A DNA stretch of 64,000 bases from an uncultured Aquimarina sp. (GTDB lineage: Bacteria > Bacteroidota > Bacteroidia > Flavobacteriales > Flavobacteriaceae), in the NCBI GenBank assembly GCA_947502885.1, contig CANNBP010000010.1, positions 62,001 through 126,000 on the forward strand, in the 5' to 3' direction. Under the pieces are notes generated by a model, which saw nothing but the letters and a program-made list of their open reading frames with translations, made no database searches and was not told where the DNA came from. The number at the start of each line of letters is the position of its first letter. Position 1 is the stretch's first letter. Position numbers and translations under genes: made by a program. Shown piece after piece: positions 43,639 through 51,724 of the stretch.

Positions 43639-43837
43639 ATATTTAATTCTCATTCTTAACTGTTGACTCAGAGCAATACTAGTCAAAGACATAGTGGTGA
43701 TAGCGATCATTTTAGCGATAGCTAAGTGTCTTGTGCTTCAGGACGCTCTTTTTAATGGTTGTATGTACTCACTATCGTCAAAGAGAAGTCACAGATGTTC
43801 GCACAGCCTGCTTTGGAGAGCAAGATTTAATATAAGT

Positions 43838-44020
43838 CTAACACCTTCCGGCATAGCGATCTCTAACTTTAAATTTTATTAAATTTCCATCGTTATCTCT
43901 AACAACTTTCGCACAATTCCCATCTCCAGCGGGTAAATAATAAACTTCTCTTCCTCCTTTAATAGATTCTAGGTCTTTTTTATTTAAAGTAGTTCCTAAA
44001 CTTGAAATTTGTTTTAACAT
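43838..44020 (-). CDS. Double-glycine-leader peptide precursor (bacteriocin- or pheromone-like)
   Basis: The 60-residue product begins MLKQISSLGTTLNKKDLESI and then KGG, a textbook double-glycine leader: hydrophobic positions every three to four residues, Leu and Ile before GG. The predicted mature peptide is 37 residues, REVYYLPAGDGNCAKVV onward, with two cysteines (GNC and the last residue) that could form a disulfide. Such leaders are cleaved on export by a peptidase-containing ABC transporter; none is in the window. An ATG-less extension to 44068 is rejected because the leader starts at ATG 44020. A TGGGTAAC-N14-GGAACT promoter-like element lies 33 bases upstream, shared with the RHS operon and the CHAT lipoprotein gene. 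Confidence 0.72.
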   Translation of the reverse strand: MLKQISSLGTTLNKKDLESIKGGREVYYLPAGDGNCAKVVRDNDGNLIKFKVRDRYAGRC

Positions 44021-44052
44021 AATATAGTATTTATTAAGATTAATTACTTGAT

Positions 44053-44080
44053 AGTTCCTAAAAATCAAACGTGTTACCCA
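44053..44080 (-). promoter_or_regulatory. Shared bipartite promoter element, copy 1 (GG-leader peptide)
   Basis: On the minus strand: TGGGTAAC, 14 bases, GGAACT, ending 33 bases before the peptide ATG. The same two boxes with the same spacing occur at 51441-51468 and, with one change, at 55070-55097. The likely user is the ECF sigma factor at 55128. Confidence 0.65.
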
Positions 44081-44210
44081 TAAAATTGATTTTTTTCAAA
44101 ATTTAGGGTTTCAAGAAGCTTTTTAATCTAATTATTTGTGTGATTTATTTTTCTTACCTATTCGTACCGCTGAGAAGTCACAGACATATGTAGAGCGAGT
44201 TATAAAGCAA

Positions 44211-44245
44211 AAACAGCCAAAACCTATATTAGATTTTGACTGTTT
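44211..44245 (-). terminator. Terminator of the RHS operon
   Basis: AAACAGCCAAAACC (44211-44224) pairs with 44232-44245 with one wobble and one mismatch. On the minus strand the second arm is followed by a T run. It lies 107 bases after the RHS stop. The remainder of the 44021-44351 gap contains short decayed repeats (GTCACGAA twice near 44320) and no supported gene. Confidence 0.55.
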
Positions 44246-44351
44246 CTAGTTTATTACGACTTACTCATACGCAGCACAGAAAGCATTTCTGCGCTATCAT
44301 ATCCTCGTGATCGGGTGTCACGAAGTCACGAATTATTGCAAAGTATATAAA

Positions 44352-47300
44352 TTAATTTTCTTTTTTAACTTTAATGTCTTTGGTTGTAACGCTATCAATT
44401 TGAGTGTCTGGAGCAATATTGGTTGTTTTACCATGGAGATAAAAACCTGCATCTGTAAGTGTGTCACTCACTACAGAAGAGTTACCGTCGGAATCAGTAA
44501 TGTATCTATTCACTATTACTTTATTTATTGAGTCTGATGATACCAAATCTCCCATTTCGACTATTGACTTAACTTGTTTAACTAATTTTTCGGCATCTTT
44601 ATTACCTTCGGATAAGTGATTAAATACATTCTTATCTCCATCTTTCAATTTGTACTTACCATTCCTTTTACCGACTCCTTTTGTTACTTTTGTTCCATTA
44701 GATTTTCCTAATTTTTTAGATGTTCCTCCAGCTTGTAAAAGACCTTCTACATTCCAAACCTCATCGGGATTACCTATTGCGACCTGATCTTGTGGGCCAG
44801 ATGCCTCTCCGCTATCATCTACCAACATTACTCCTCCTTTGTCTGTTATTTCTCTATCTGGACTAGGAGTATCTCCTGGAGCAAAAAAATCTCTTATCGG
44901 TTGTAAATCGTTTTTCATAGTTGTGAACTCTGATGATCGATCGCGACTAAATTCTTTCTTTATTGCTCTGTATATTTTTTTAGCCCATTTTGGAGGCCAT
45001 TCATTTGCCATTGGAGCCATTCCATCTGGGTCAATGTAAAAAATAGGATTATCAAATGCATAGTTATAAGGACTATGCCGTCTCATATATTCTGCTAATG
45101 GATCAAGATTCATCCAACGACCAAGAGTAGGATCGTAGTTACGAGCTGTGATATCTACCCAATTAATTCCAAATTCACTCTGTTCCTCCTTGCCACCAAA
45201 ACCATAAGGGTGATGCGTGCCGTTTACCACATTATTATACCCTTTATGTTTTAACCCAAAAGGATAATAATTACTTTCTTCTATGATTTCGGTACTAGTA
45301 TTAATCGTGTTATTATCATCGGTATCAGTATAAGACAGTCGTATGTTTCCTAAATGATCTTTATATTGATATACATATTTATACAAAGTAGAGTTAGGTG
45401 CTGCACTTCTCTTACCTTGTGCTTCTGTTTTAATTAGAATGCTATTGGTGGTTATAGGCTCTACATATCCTTCTGGGTGGTTAAAGAATTTTAAAACTTC
45501 TCCTGACCCAGTTTCTTCATATATAAAATTACCTGCATATTTGGTGGTTGTCAAAGAACCTCCATTAGTTACTACCTTAGCTTGTTTTGTGCCTGTAGCG
45601 TCGTAGATATAACTAATGTTTTTGGTAGTATCATTGTTAAATCGTACTTGTGTTGGTAGATTTAAATGATTGTAACGAATACCATCTGCTGTAGTGGTAC
45701 CAATACCTTTGTTTAGATCTCTAAGCATATTACCATTGGCATCATAGGTGTAATCGTTACCAGTGGTATTTCCGTCTATGAACCCTTTAATAGCAGATGC
45801 TCCTGACCAACCATCTTGTACAGCTACTAGTTTGTTTCCAGAATCGTAGGTGTAGAACAATCGGTCTATATAGCTAGCTGATCCATCCTCTTTTCTGTTC
45901 AATCGTAGTAAGTTTCCGTTTTTATCATACTGCATACCACTTTCGCTATAATAATTATGACTAGCATGAAGCGTCCCAAACACAATTTGTATGCCTTTTG
46001 CATCTTCTAATCTATTTAAAGCATCATAACTATAAGCATATCCTCGTTTTGTTGTAGGAGAATCATTTACGGTGTGCCAATGTGTTTCGCTAATATTACC
46101 ATTATATAAGGCTTCACTTGGTTGGGTTTGAGTGGTATTGTAGTTGATTTTAAAACTAAATAAATCAGTTCCTGTAGCATCGATATCATTAATCTGGCGT
46201 AACCAACCTCTTATGTTGTACGTATAATCCACAGTTTGTAACCCAATTGATGTTTCAGGTACTGTGTTTACATCACCACCTACTTTTTTCTGGATCAATT
46301 GCCCTAGTGCATCATAACTATTATTTACGATTAGCTCTGGAGAACCGTTATTTATGGTTTGGGTATGGGTTAACAATCGTGCAGCATGATCATAAGTAAA
46401 ATGGTCGTTGATGGTGATTGTAGGCCCGTTTTTTTTATGAATACTTTCATTTTCTATAGTTTTTCCAACAAAATCTAATGCCGTTTTTACAATATCCTTG
46501 GTGCCAAGATATTCATTAACACTTCCTATATAAATGGGTTGTGCCTTGTCATTGTAATAGGTAGCACTAATGATCCAATCATTGGTGTCTAATACCTTAA
46601 CTTTACTTCCAGTTGCTAAAGATTTTGTGTTATTTGAGATATAATGATTTGTTCCTGCTAGTTCAAAAACTTCTGGGTTAGAGATTTGTGCACTAATATC
46701 AGTAGGATGGGTGTCATAATAGTTTATCGTATAGACTTCAATACCTATATTGGGATACACATTGTTGCTATAATGTAGGGTTGCATCATCAATAGTTGTT
46801 GTACTGGTTGATCTCACCTCATTAAAGTCGACTTGCGCATTAACCAATGCTTGTAATGTAGAACGACTAAAGTCGACACCTCCGTTAGGATGATAAGTAA
46901 ACTTTCCTGTATATACTACTCGATTAAAAATATCATACTTAGTGAATAACCAATGATTGGATTTTCTATTGGTAATCTCTCGTTGTATGGCATCTTGGGT
47001 AAGTACAGGTCTGTCTAATTTATCATAGATGATATACTCCCAACCTTTACCAGGTATTTTCTTTTCTACGAGTCTATTTCTATAATCATATTTGTATTGA
47101 TAACATAGTTCGTCTAAGATATCTTGTTCAATTGCATTATTAACTCCTAAGATGGCATCAGATCCTTTTGGAGAAAGTACATAGGTAAGATTTCCATAGG
47201 TGTCGTATACATATTGTGTGTCATGGGCAGCATTGTTATTATAGGTTCTTTTTAAAATAACCTGTCCTTGCTTATTTTTGAATTCCTCTGTGGTATGATC

Positions 47301-47984
47301 TTTTAGAGAAGGTTGCCCTGGTTGCCAGTTTTCGTCTTTGGTTACTGTTTTGTATAATTGATTTGCTGGATATGTTCCTGCATATTGTAATTGTGGTACT
47401 TCGGTATCTCCTGTCGGAAATATTACTTTATAAAAAGGGACTTCTTCATTAATATTACTTTGGTAATCAAACTTAATGGTGTGATCGGTATCTGTGGTTG
47501 TATCGATCTTCCAATCTTTTCCTGGTGCACCTTGTTCTAGAACTCTACTCAAAGGCGAAGCTTCTAGTGATTTATCAGAGTAAGGATTAGGTGCGCCACT
47601 ATCTAAATCATCACTATGAGTGTTTATATAATAAGTATTGAGTTCTGGTAATAAAACGTCATTGGGAGTAAACATTTCGTTTACAGCCTTGGCATATGGT
47701 AAATAATCTTTGGTTTGCCGTCCAAACTCGTCATACACTATTGGGGTAATAATATCTTGTTCTTGATTTCCAGAACGTACTGATATGGTTTGTTCTGGTC
47801 TACCCAATCCATCAAAATAGGTAATATTTTCAAATTTATCTACCTCTTGTAAATTGCCTATCTCATCTTCATTTTGTACGGGTTGTTGATAGTTAGTTTT
47901 TTTTACGTAGTTTTTTGTAGTCGTTTGTGCCCAACCTAAGGTAGACACAAAGATTACTGCTAATGTGATTAGTAACTTGTTCAT
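44352..47984 (-). CDS. RHS-repeat protein with DUF6443 domain and variable C-terminus
   Basis: The 1210-residue exported protein has a signal peptide (MNKLLITLAVIFVSTLGWAQ), a DUF6443 N-terminal domain (FENITYFDGLGRPEQTISV region), and many YD/RHS repeats. The RHS core end is RNYDPTLGRWMNLDPLAEY...YIDPDGM, closing at Met989. The 221 residues after the core are unrelated to the core and lysine/aspartate-rich (KVTKGVGKRNGKYKLKDGD), as expected for a polymorphic-toxin-type tip. I recognise no toxin fold and no immunity gene follows. The ATG at 48008 overlaps the previous gene and lacks the signal at its start, so 47984 is preferred. Confidence 0.83.
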   Translation of the reverse strand: MNKLLITLAVIFVSTLGWAQTTTKNYVKKTNYQQPVQNEDEIGNLQEVDKFENITYFDGLGRPEQTISVRSGNQEQDIITPIVYDEFGRQTKDYLPYAKAVNEMFTPNDVLLPELNTYYINTHSDDLDSGAPNPYSDKSLEASPLSRVLEQGAPGKDWKIDTTTDTDHTIKFDYQSNINEEVPFYKVIFPTGDTEVPQLQYAGTYPANQLYKTVTKDENWQPGQPSLKDHTTEEFKNKQGQVILKRTYNNNAAHDTQYVYDTYGNLTYVLSPKGSDAILGVNNAIEQDILDELCYQYKYDYRNRLVEKKIPGKGWEYIIYDKLDRPVLTQDAIQREITNRKSNHWLFTKYDIFNRVVYTGKFTYHPNGGVDFSRSTLQALVNAQVDFNEVRSTSTTTIDDATLHYSNNVYPNIGIEVYTINYYDTHPTDISAQISNPEVFELAGTNHYISNNTKSLATGSKVKVLDTNDWIISATYYNDKAQPIYIGSVNEYLGTKDIVKTALDFVGKTIENESIHKKNGPTITINDHFTYDHAARLLTHTQTINNGSPELIVNNSYDALGQLIQKKVGGDVNTVPETSIGLQTVDYTYNIRGWLRQINDIDATGTDLFSFKINYNTTQTQPSEALYNGNISETHWHTVNDSPTTKRGYAYSYDALNRLEDAKGIQIVFGTLHASHNYYSESGMQYDKNGNLLRLNRKEDGSASYIDRLFYTYDSGNKLVAVQDGWSGASAIKGFIDGNTTGNDYTYDANGNMLRDLNKGIGTTTADGIRYNHLNLPTQVRFNNDTTKNISYIYDATGTKQAKVVTNGGSLTTTKYAGNFIYEETGSGEVLKFFNHPEGYVEPITTNSILIKTEAQGKRSAAPNSTLYKYVYQYKDHLGNIRLSYTDTDDNNTINTSTEIIEESNYYPFGLKHKGYNNVVNGTHHPYGFGGKEEQSEFGINWVDITARNYDPTLGRWMNLDPLAEYMRRHSPYNYAFDNPIFYIDPDGMAPMANEWPPKWAKKIYRAIKKEFSRDRSSEFTTMKNDLQPIRDFFAPGDTPSPDREITDKGGVMLVDDSGEASGPQDQVAIGNPDEVWNVEGLLQAGGTSKKLGKSNGTKVTKGVGKRNGKYKLKDGDKNVFNHLSEGNKDAEKLVKQVKSIVEMGDLVSSDSINKVIVNRYITDSDGNSSVVSDTLTDAGFYLHGKTTNIAPDTQIDSVTTKDIKVKKEN

Positions 47985-47997
47985 TTCTAGCTTAGTT

Positions 47998-50900
47998 TTA
48001 GTTTCCATAATTGTATTCGTTCTCGCTTAATATATTACCTGCTTTGTCTTTGATATATAGAAGGCGATTAAAATCATCGTATTCATAATACATGGTATAT
48101 CCTCTTGGGTCGGTCATACTGGTTACACCGATTAACGGATCATAGGTATAGGTGCTTACCATAGCGTTTGGTAATTGATTTCTTAAATTATCCAATGCTT
48201 GACGTAAAAGCCCTTCTTTACCATCATAATTTAAAGTTCTGTCGTTATCGGCATTGGATAAACTTTGTAGGTTAGATACAAACTCTTGTACTTGAGAATA
48301 AGTAGCGTTTTCGATCTTGGCAATAGGGAATTGATTTTGATATCCCCAGATGTAAACAACATGCACGTCGTCTGTTTTACTAATCTCTAATGGCTTACCT
48401 GTATCTTGATCGTACTTATGATATTGTATACGATTTTCTAAAGTATTGGTTGTAGAATATGTTCCCTTTAAAACTTGAATATCAAATGGCAATACTAAAT
48501 TGCTTTCTATTTTGTAATTAGTGCGTTGTACACTTTTTGATAATAGGTTGCCATTGATATCTTCGATTATCGTTTCTGTTTGGATCGGAGTGGTAACTCT
48601 ATTTTGTCTATTAGGGTTAATGTTAGTAGGTGCTTTTAATAAGTTGATAGCATTTAGCTCATCAGTGGTTAAGTTATCATAGGTTAATGCTACTACAGAA
48701 GTAATATCTTCTGGATATTGCATTTTTGTTTTTGTAAGGTTACCTTCACTATTCAAAACCTCGGTTCTGGTGACTTGTAAATGATCTGGATTGTCATAGA
48801 AATAATTAGTAGTGGTTTCTATAGGGTTTAATCCGTTTAAGTCATATTGTTTTTCTATGGTCTGATCGAGATATCTCCATTTAGACTTAACATAGTATTT
48901 GTTAACATCATAATAAGTAGTAGTACCTTGTGTAGAGAAATCATATAATACTGCAGTAAAATTGTAGAAACCATCATATCCTACAGTATAGCCTTGAATT
49001 TCATTTTGTAGGTTTGTATCGGTATGGTAACTATTTATTTTTTCTTGGATTAATTTTAGACCATTGGCAGTTTGTTTATAGTGTTTTTCACTTAACAATT
49101 CTCCTGTTCCAAAAGAGTTGGTACGAGGTGTACCTACAAGGGTGCTACTTGAGCCAATTATAGGAAGTGCATCAAAAGCTATATTGTAGTTATATTGAGA
49201 AGCACCTTTGTTCATCCCTTCGTTAAAAGATTTAACAACAGAGCTGTATGCAATATGATAGGATTGACTAAAATATAAACTGGTCAAAGATGAGGAAGAT
49301 AAGGCTACCCCTTGATTTATGGTAGTACCATCATTAGGAGATCCAAGAGGACCACCATTAAAAAAACTACTGCTTTTAGAAAAAGAGAGTCCTGGTTTAA
49401 TTTGTTCTGTAACTCCAGAGGATTGATTTAGAGATCCTAGATCCGCATACTGGTAATCTTCAGAATACGATGTGTTTCCGTCATTAGATATGATACTTTT
49501 AATTCGAACACCTCCAACTTCTTCGTTTTGGTAGACGAATTGTTTATTACCGAAATAGTTAAAAGAGAATCCTGCATTAAGACAAGGTCTGTTAATTACT
49601 ACTTTGAATTCATAATCATGCCCCTCTTCTAATTTTACAAAGTAAGGGTTGGTGTTTAGAAAATCATCATCTATAATAAGTGAGGGACCATGTGTACTTG
49701 GAATTCCCCCATAAGCAGGATTGAAATAGAAATCGATAGGAAAAATATTGTTGTTATCTGTAATATCATACACATAAAAAGTAGCTTTAGTATGATGACT
49801 AGGATCTCCTAAACCACCACAATTGAATACTCTATCTACGTATGGATAAATTGTAACCTCTTGTTCTGGAACGTTATTTATGATGACATTGCTACTGTGT
49901 GTACCATACTGATCTTCGATTGTCTGGATACTTGTGCTTTCTGAGAGAGAATTGGTGTATTGGTGGCTTCCTTTGTATTGGGTATGAGGTTCATAAATAA
50001 AGCTGTTAAACCCATTGGTTGGATAGGTGATCTTTTTTAAGAGGCCTTTGACTCCAAAAGCTCCATTTGCTTTTCGATCTCCACCAACATTTCTAAATAA
50101 GTATTGTACTTCGCTATAATTAAAAGGAGGCTCGGCGTAATCGGTAGGAGTATAATAAGACACATCATTAGGAACCAAATAATCATTATCTGCACCGTTA
50201 AAGTATCCCCAATAATCTCTAGAATATGTTAACCTTGGCGGTAACTCATTCGTATTGTAATAATCAAAAGTGAATTTGTTATCTTCTACTAGGTTTTTGT
50301 CAAAAGGGATGAGTTCTTTTAAAAATAACCTAGAAGAATTGGTTTCTGCTCCAATATTTGTATGTGTTGGATCAGATAAAGCTGTAAAATAATTGAGATG
50401 ATACCCTTTTATAAGGGTGTCATTATTGTCATATAACTTGATGTTATTTAATTTTAACAAGGTATTTCCTGTACCTCTATTGGCATAATGAAAATCTAAT
50501 CTGCCTTGACCCCAAGTAATGCTAGAAATATTAGAAATAGAACTGTATGATTTGTTTATTACAGGATGTCTTTGTTGTGCTGAGGTATAGACTGGTGCCG
50601 AACCAGGTTGACTATTATAACTAGCTGAAACTACTTGTGAGATTCCTGAATCGTAGTTAAAATTGTTATTTAAATACTGAAATAGGATTTCTTCTCCATT
50701 TAGAAGAACTATCTTTGATACATACCAAGCGACATCTAAAACATCTGAAGGAGCGCTAAAACCACCAGCTCCCATATCATCTGATCTAGAAAAAGAATGT
50801 TCTGAGGCATTAACTCCACCAAACCAATATTGTACACCATCGGGAGTGGTTAGTTTAAAATCAAGTTCATTCTCATTACCTGTTGTATTTACTAGTTTTT

Positions 50901-51414
50901 CAATCTTTACAGGTGTAGGGCTTATTTGTGTAGGATTCCAGTTTTGATCAAAGTAAAATTTACCAGAAAAACCATTAACATTAAAGGAATATAGATCTGG
51001 TTGTGTGTCAATATTTCCTGTCATCACATTACTCAAAAAATCATTCATTTCGTCACTACCCATAACATAATCAGGAAGGTTTACTCTATAATATTCATCC
51101 TCTTGATCATTTAGCATTCTTGTAATTACACCTCCTGTATTTAAAGCCCATTCCATACCCACAACAGAAGCATATTTGTCAACATTGATACCATTAGAGC
51201 TGTAGGAAAGAGTGATGGGTAGTTTAAAATTGGATTGACTAACCTCGAAAAGAGGAATAGAATGTTGCAAGGTTCCTGTAAACATTCCTACAGGAACTTG
51301 CCCATAGCTTCCTAATCCTGAAGCTTCAGGTGATGGAGGAGTAAAACTAGGCATCTCCTGTGCGTTACAAAGCATACGGGTAAAAAGTATGACTAACAAA
51401 AAATAATGTTTCAT
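47998..51414 (-). CDS. RHS/YD-repeat protein, first gene of the RHS pair
   Basis: This exported protein of 1138 residues has a signal peptide ending LCNAQ and an SpvB/RHS-like N-terminal domain (LGSYGQVPVGMFTGTL, LPITLSYSSNGINVDKYAS, VGMEWALNTGG). A long beta-rich middle follows, and YD repeats come at the end (YTYDPLIGVTSMTDPRGYT, YYEYDDFNRLLYIKD). It lacks the closing RHS core, which is supplied by the next gene 13 bases downstream. The two probably assemble into one shell. The ATG at 51414 is directly before the signal. The frame could extend 7 codons to a TTG. A TGGGTAAC-N14-GGAACT element is 27 bases upstream. Confidence 0.82.
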   Translation of the reverse strand: MKHYFLLVILFTRMLCNAQEMPSFTPPSPEASGLGSYGQVPVGMFTGTLQHSIPLFEVSQSNFKLPITLSYSSNGINVDKYASVVGMEWALNTGGVITRMLNDQEDEYYRVNLPDYVMGSDEMNDFLSNVMTGNIDTQPDLYSFNVNGFSGKFYFDQNWNPTQISPTPVKIEKLVNTTGNENELDFKLTTPDGVQYWFGGVNASEHSFSRSDDMGAGGFSAPSDVLDVAWYVSKIVLLNGEEILFQYLNNNFNYDSGISQVVSASYNSQPGSAPVYTSAQQRHPVINKSYSSISNISSITWGQGRLDFHYANRGTGNTLLKLNNIKLYDNNDTLIKGYHLNYFTALSDPTHTNIGAETNSSRLFLKELIPFDKNLVEDNKFTFDYYNTNELPPRLTYSRDYWGYFNGADNDYLVPNDVSYYTPTDYAEPPFNYSEVQYLFRNVGGDRKANGAFGVKGLLKKITYPTNGFNSFIYEPHTQYKGSHQYTNSLSESTSIQTIEDQYGTHSSNVIINNVPEQEVTIYPYVDRVFNCGGLGDPSHHTKATFYVYDITDNNNIFPIDFYFNPAYGGIPSTHGPSLIIDDDFLNTNPYFVKLEEGHDYEFKVVINRPCLNAGFSFNYFGNKQFVYQNEEVGGVRIKSIISNDGNTSYSEDYQYADLGSLNQSSGVTEQIKPGLSFSKSSSFFNGGPLGSPNDGTTINQGVALSSSSLTSLYFSQSYHIAYSSVVKSFNEGMNKGASQYNYNIAFDALPIIGSSSTLVGTPRTNSFGTGELLSEKHYKQTANGLKLIQEKINSYHTDTNLQNEIQGYTVGYDGFYNFTAVLYDFSTQGTTTYYDVNKYYVKSKWRYLDQTIEKQYDLNGLNPIETTTNYFYDNPDHLQVTRTEVLNSEGNLTKTKMQYPEDITSVVALTYDNLTTDELNAINLLKAPTNINPNRQNRVTTPIQTETIIEDINGNLLSKSVQRTNYKIESNLVLPFDIQVLKGTYSTTNTLENRIQYHKYDQDTGKPLEISKTDDVHVVYIWGYQNQFPIAKIENATYSQVQEFVSNLQSLSNADNDRTLNYDGKEGLLRQALDNLRNQLPNAMVSTYTYDPLIGVTSMTDPRGYTMYYEYDDFNRLLYIKDKAGNILSENEYNYGN

Positions 51415-51440
51415 ATGTAGTTTTTTAGATAACATTAATC

Positions 51441-51468
51441 AGTTCCTGAGTTAATTATTTGTTACCCA
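51441..51468 (-). promoter_or_regulatory. Shared bipartite promoter element, copy 2 (RHS operon)
   Basis: On the minus strand: TGGGTAAC, 14 bases, GGAACT, ending 27 bases before the first RHS gene. It is also preceded by CAATTTTTA, as copy 1 is preceded by CAATTTTA. Confidence 0.65.
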
Positions 51469-51724
51469 TAAAAATTGAAGATTTAGGGCAGAGGCAAAGA
51501 AAAATGTAATAATAAGTGGATTTGAAAAAGGAGACGGACTGGCGGTAAATGGTTACAGATAAAGAGTAACTCTGTGTTTTTGAATCACTATGAAAGTATA
51601 GTAATTCTAAGTAAAAAATATGATTACTAAATATAAAGGTAGTCTTTGATTTGTCTGCAAAAGTGTAATCAAACGATAGAAAGTTTTCTTTTTGGAAATA
51701 GTGTTTTGGATAATGAGAAATGGG

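Noticed and set aside
43694..43882. 62-codon plus-strand frame overlapping the peptide gene
   Set aside because: It overlaps the well-supported double-glycine peptide in antisense and covers decayed repeats.
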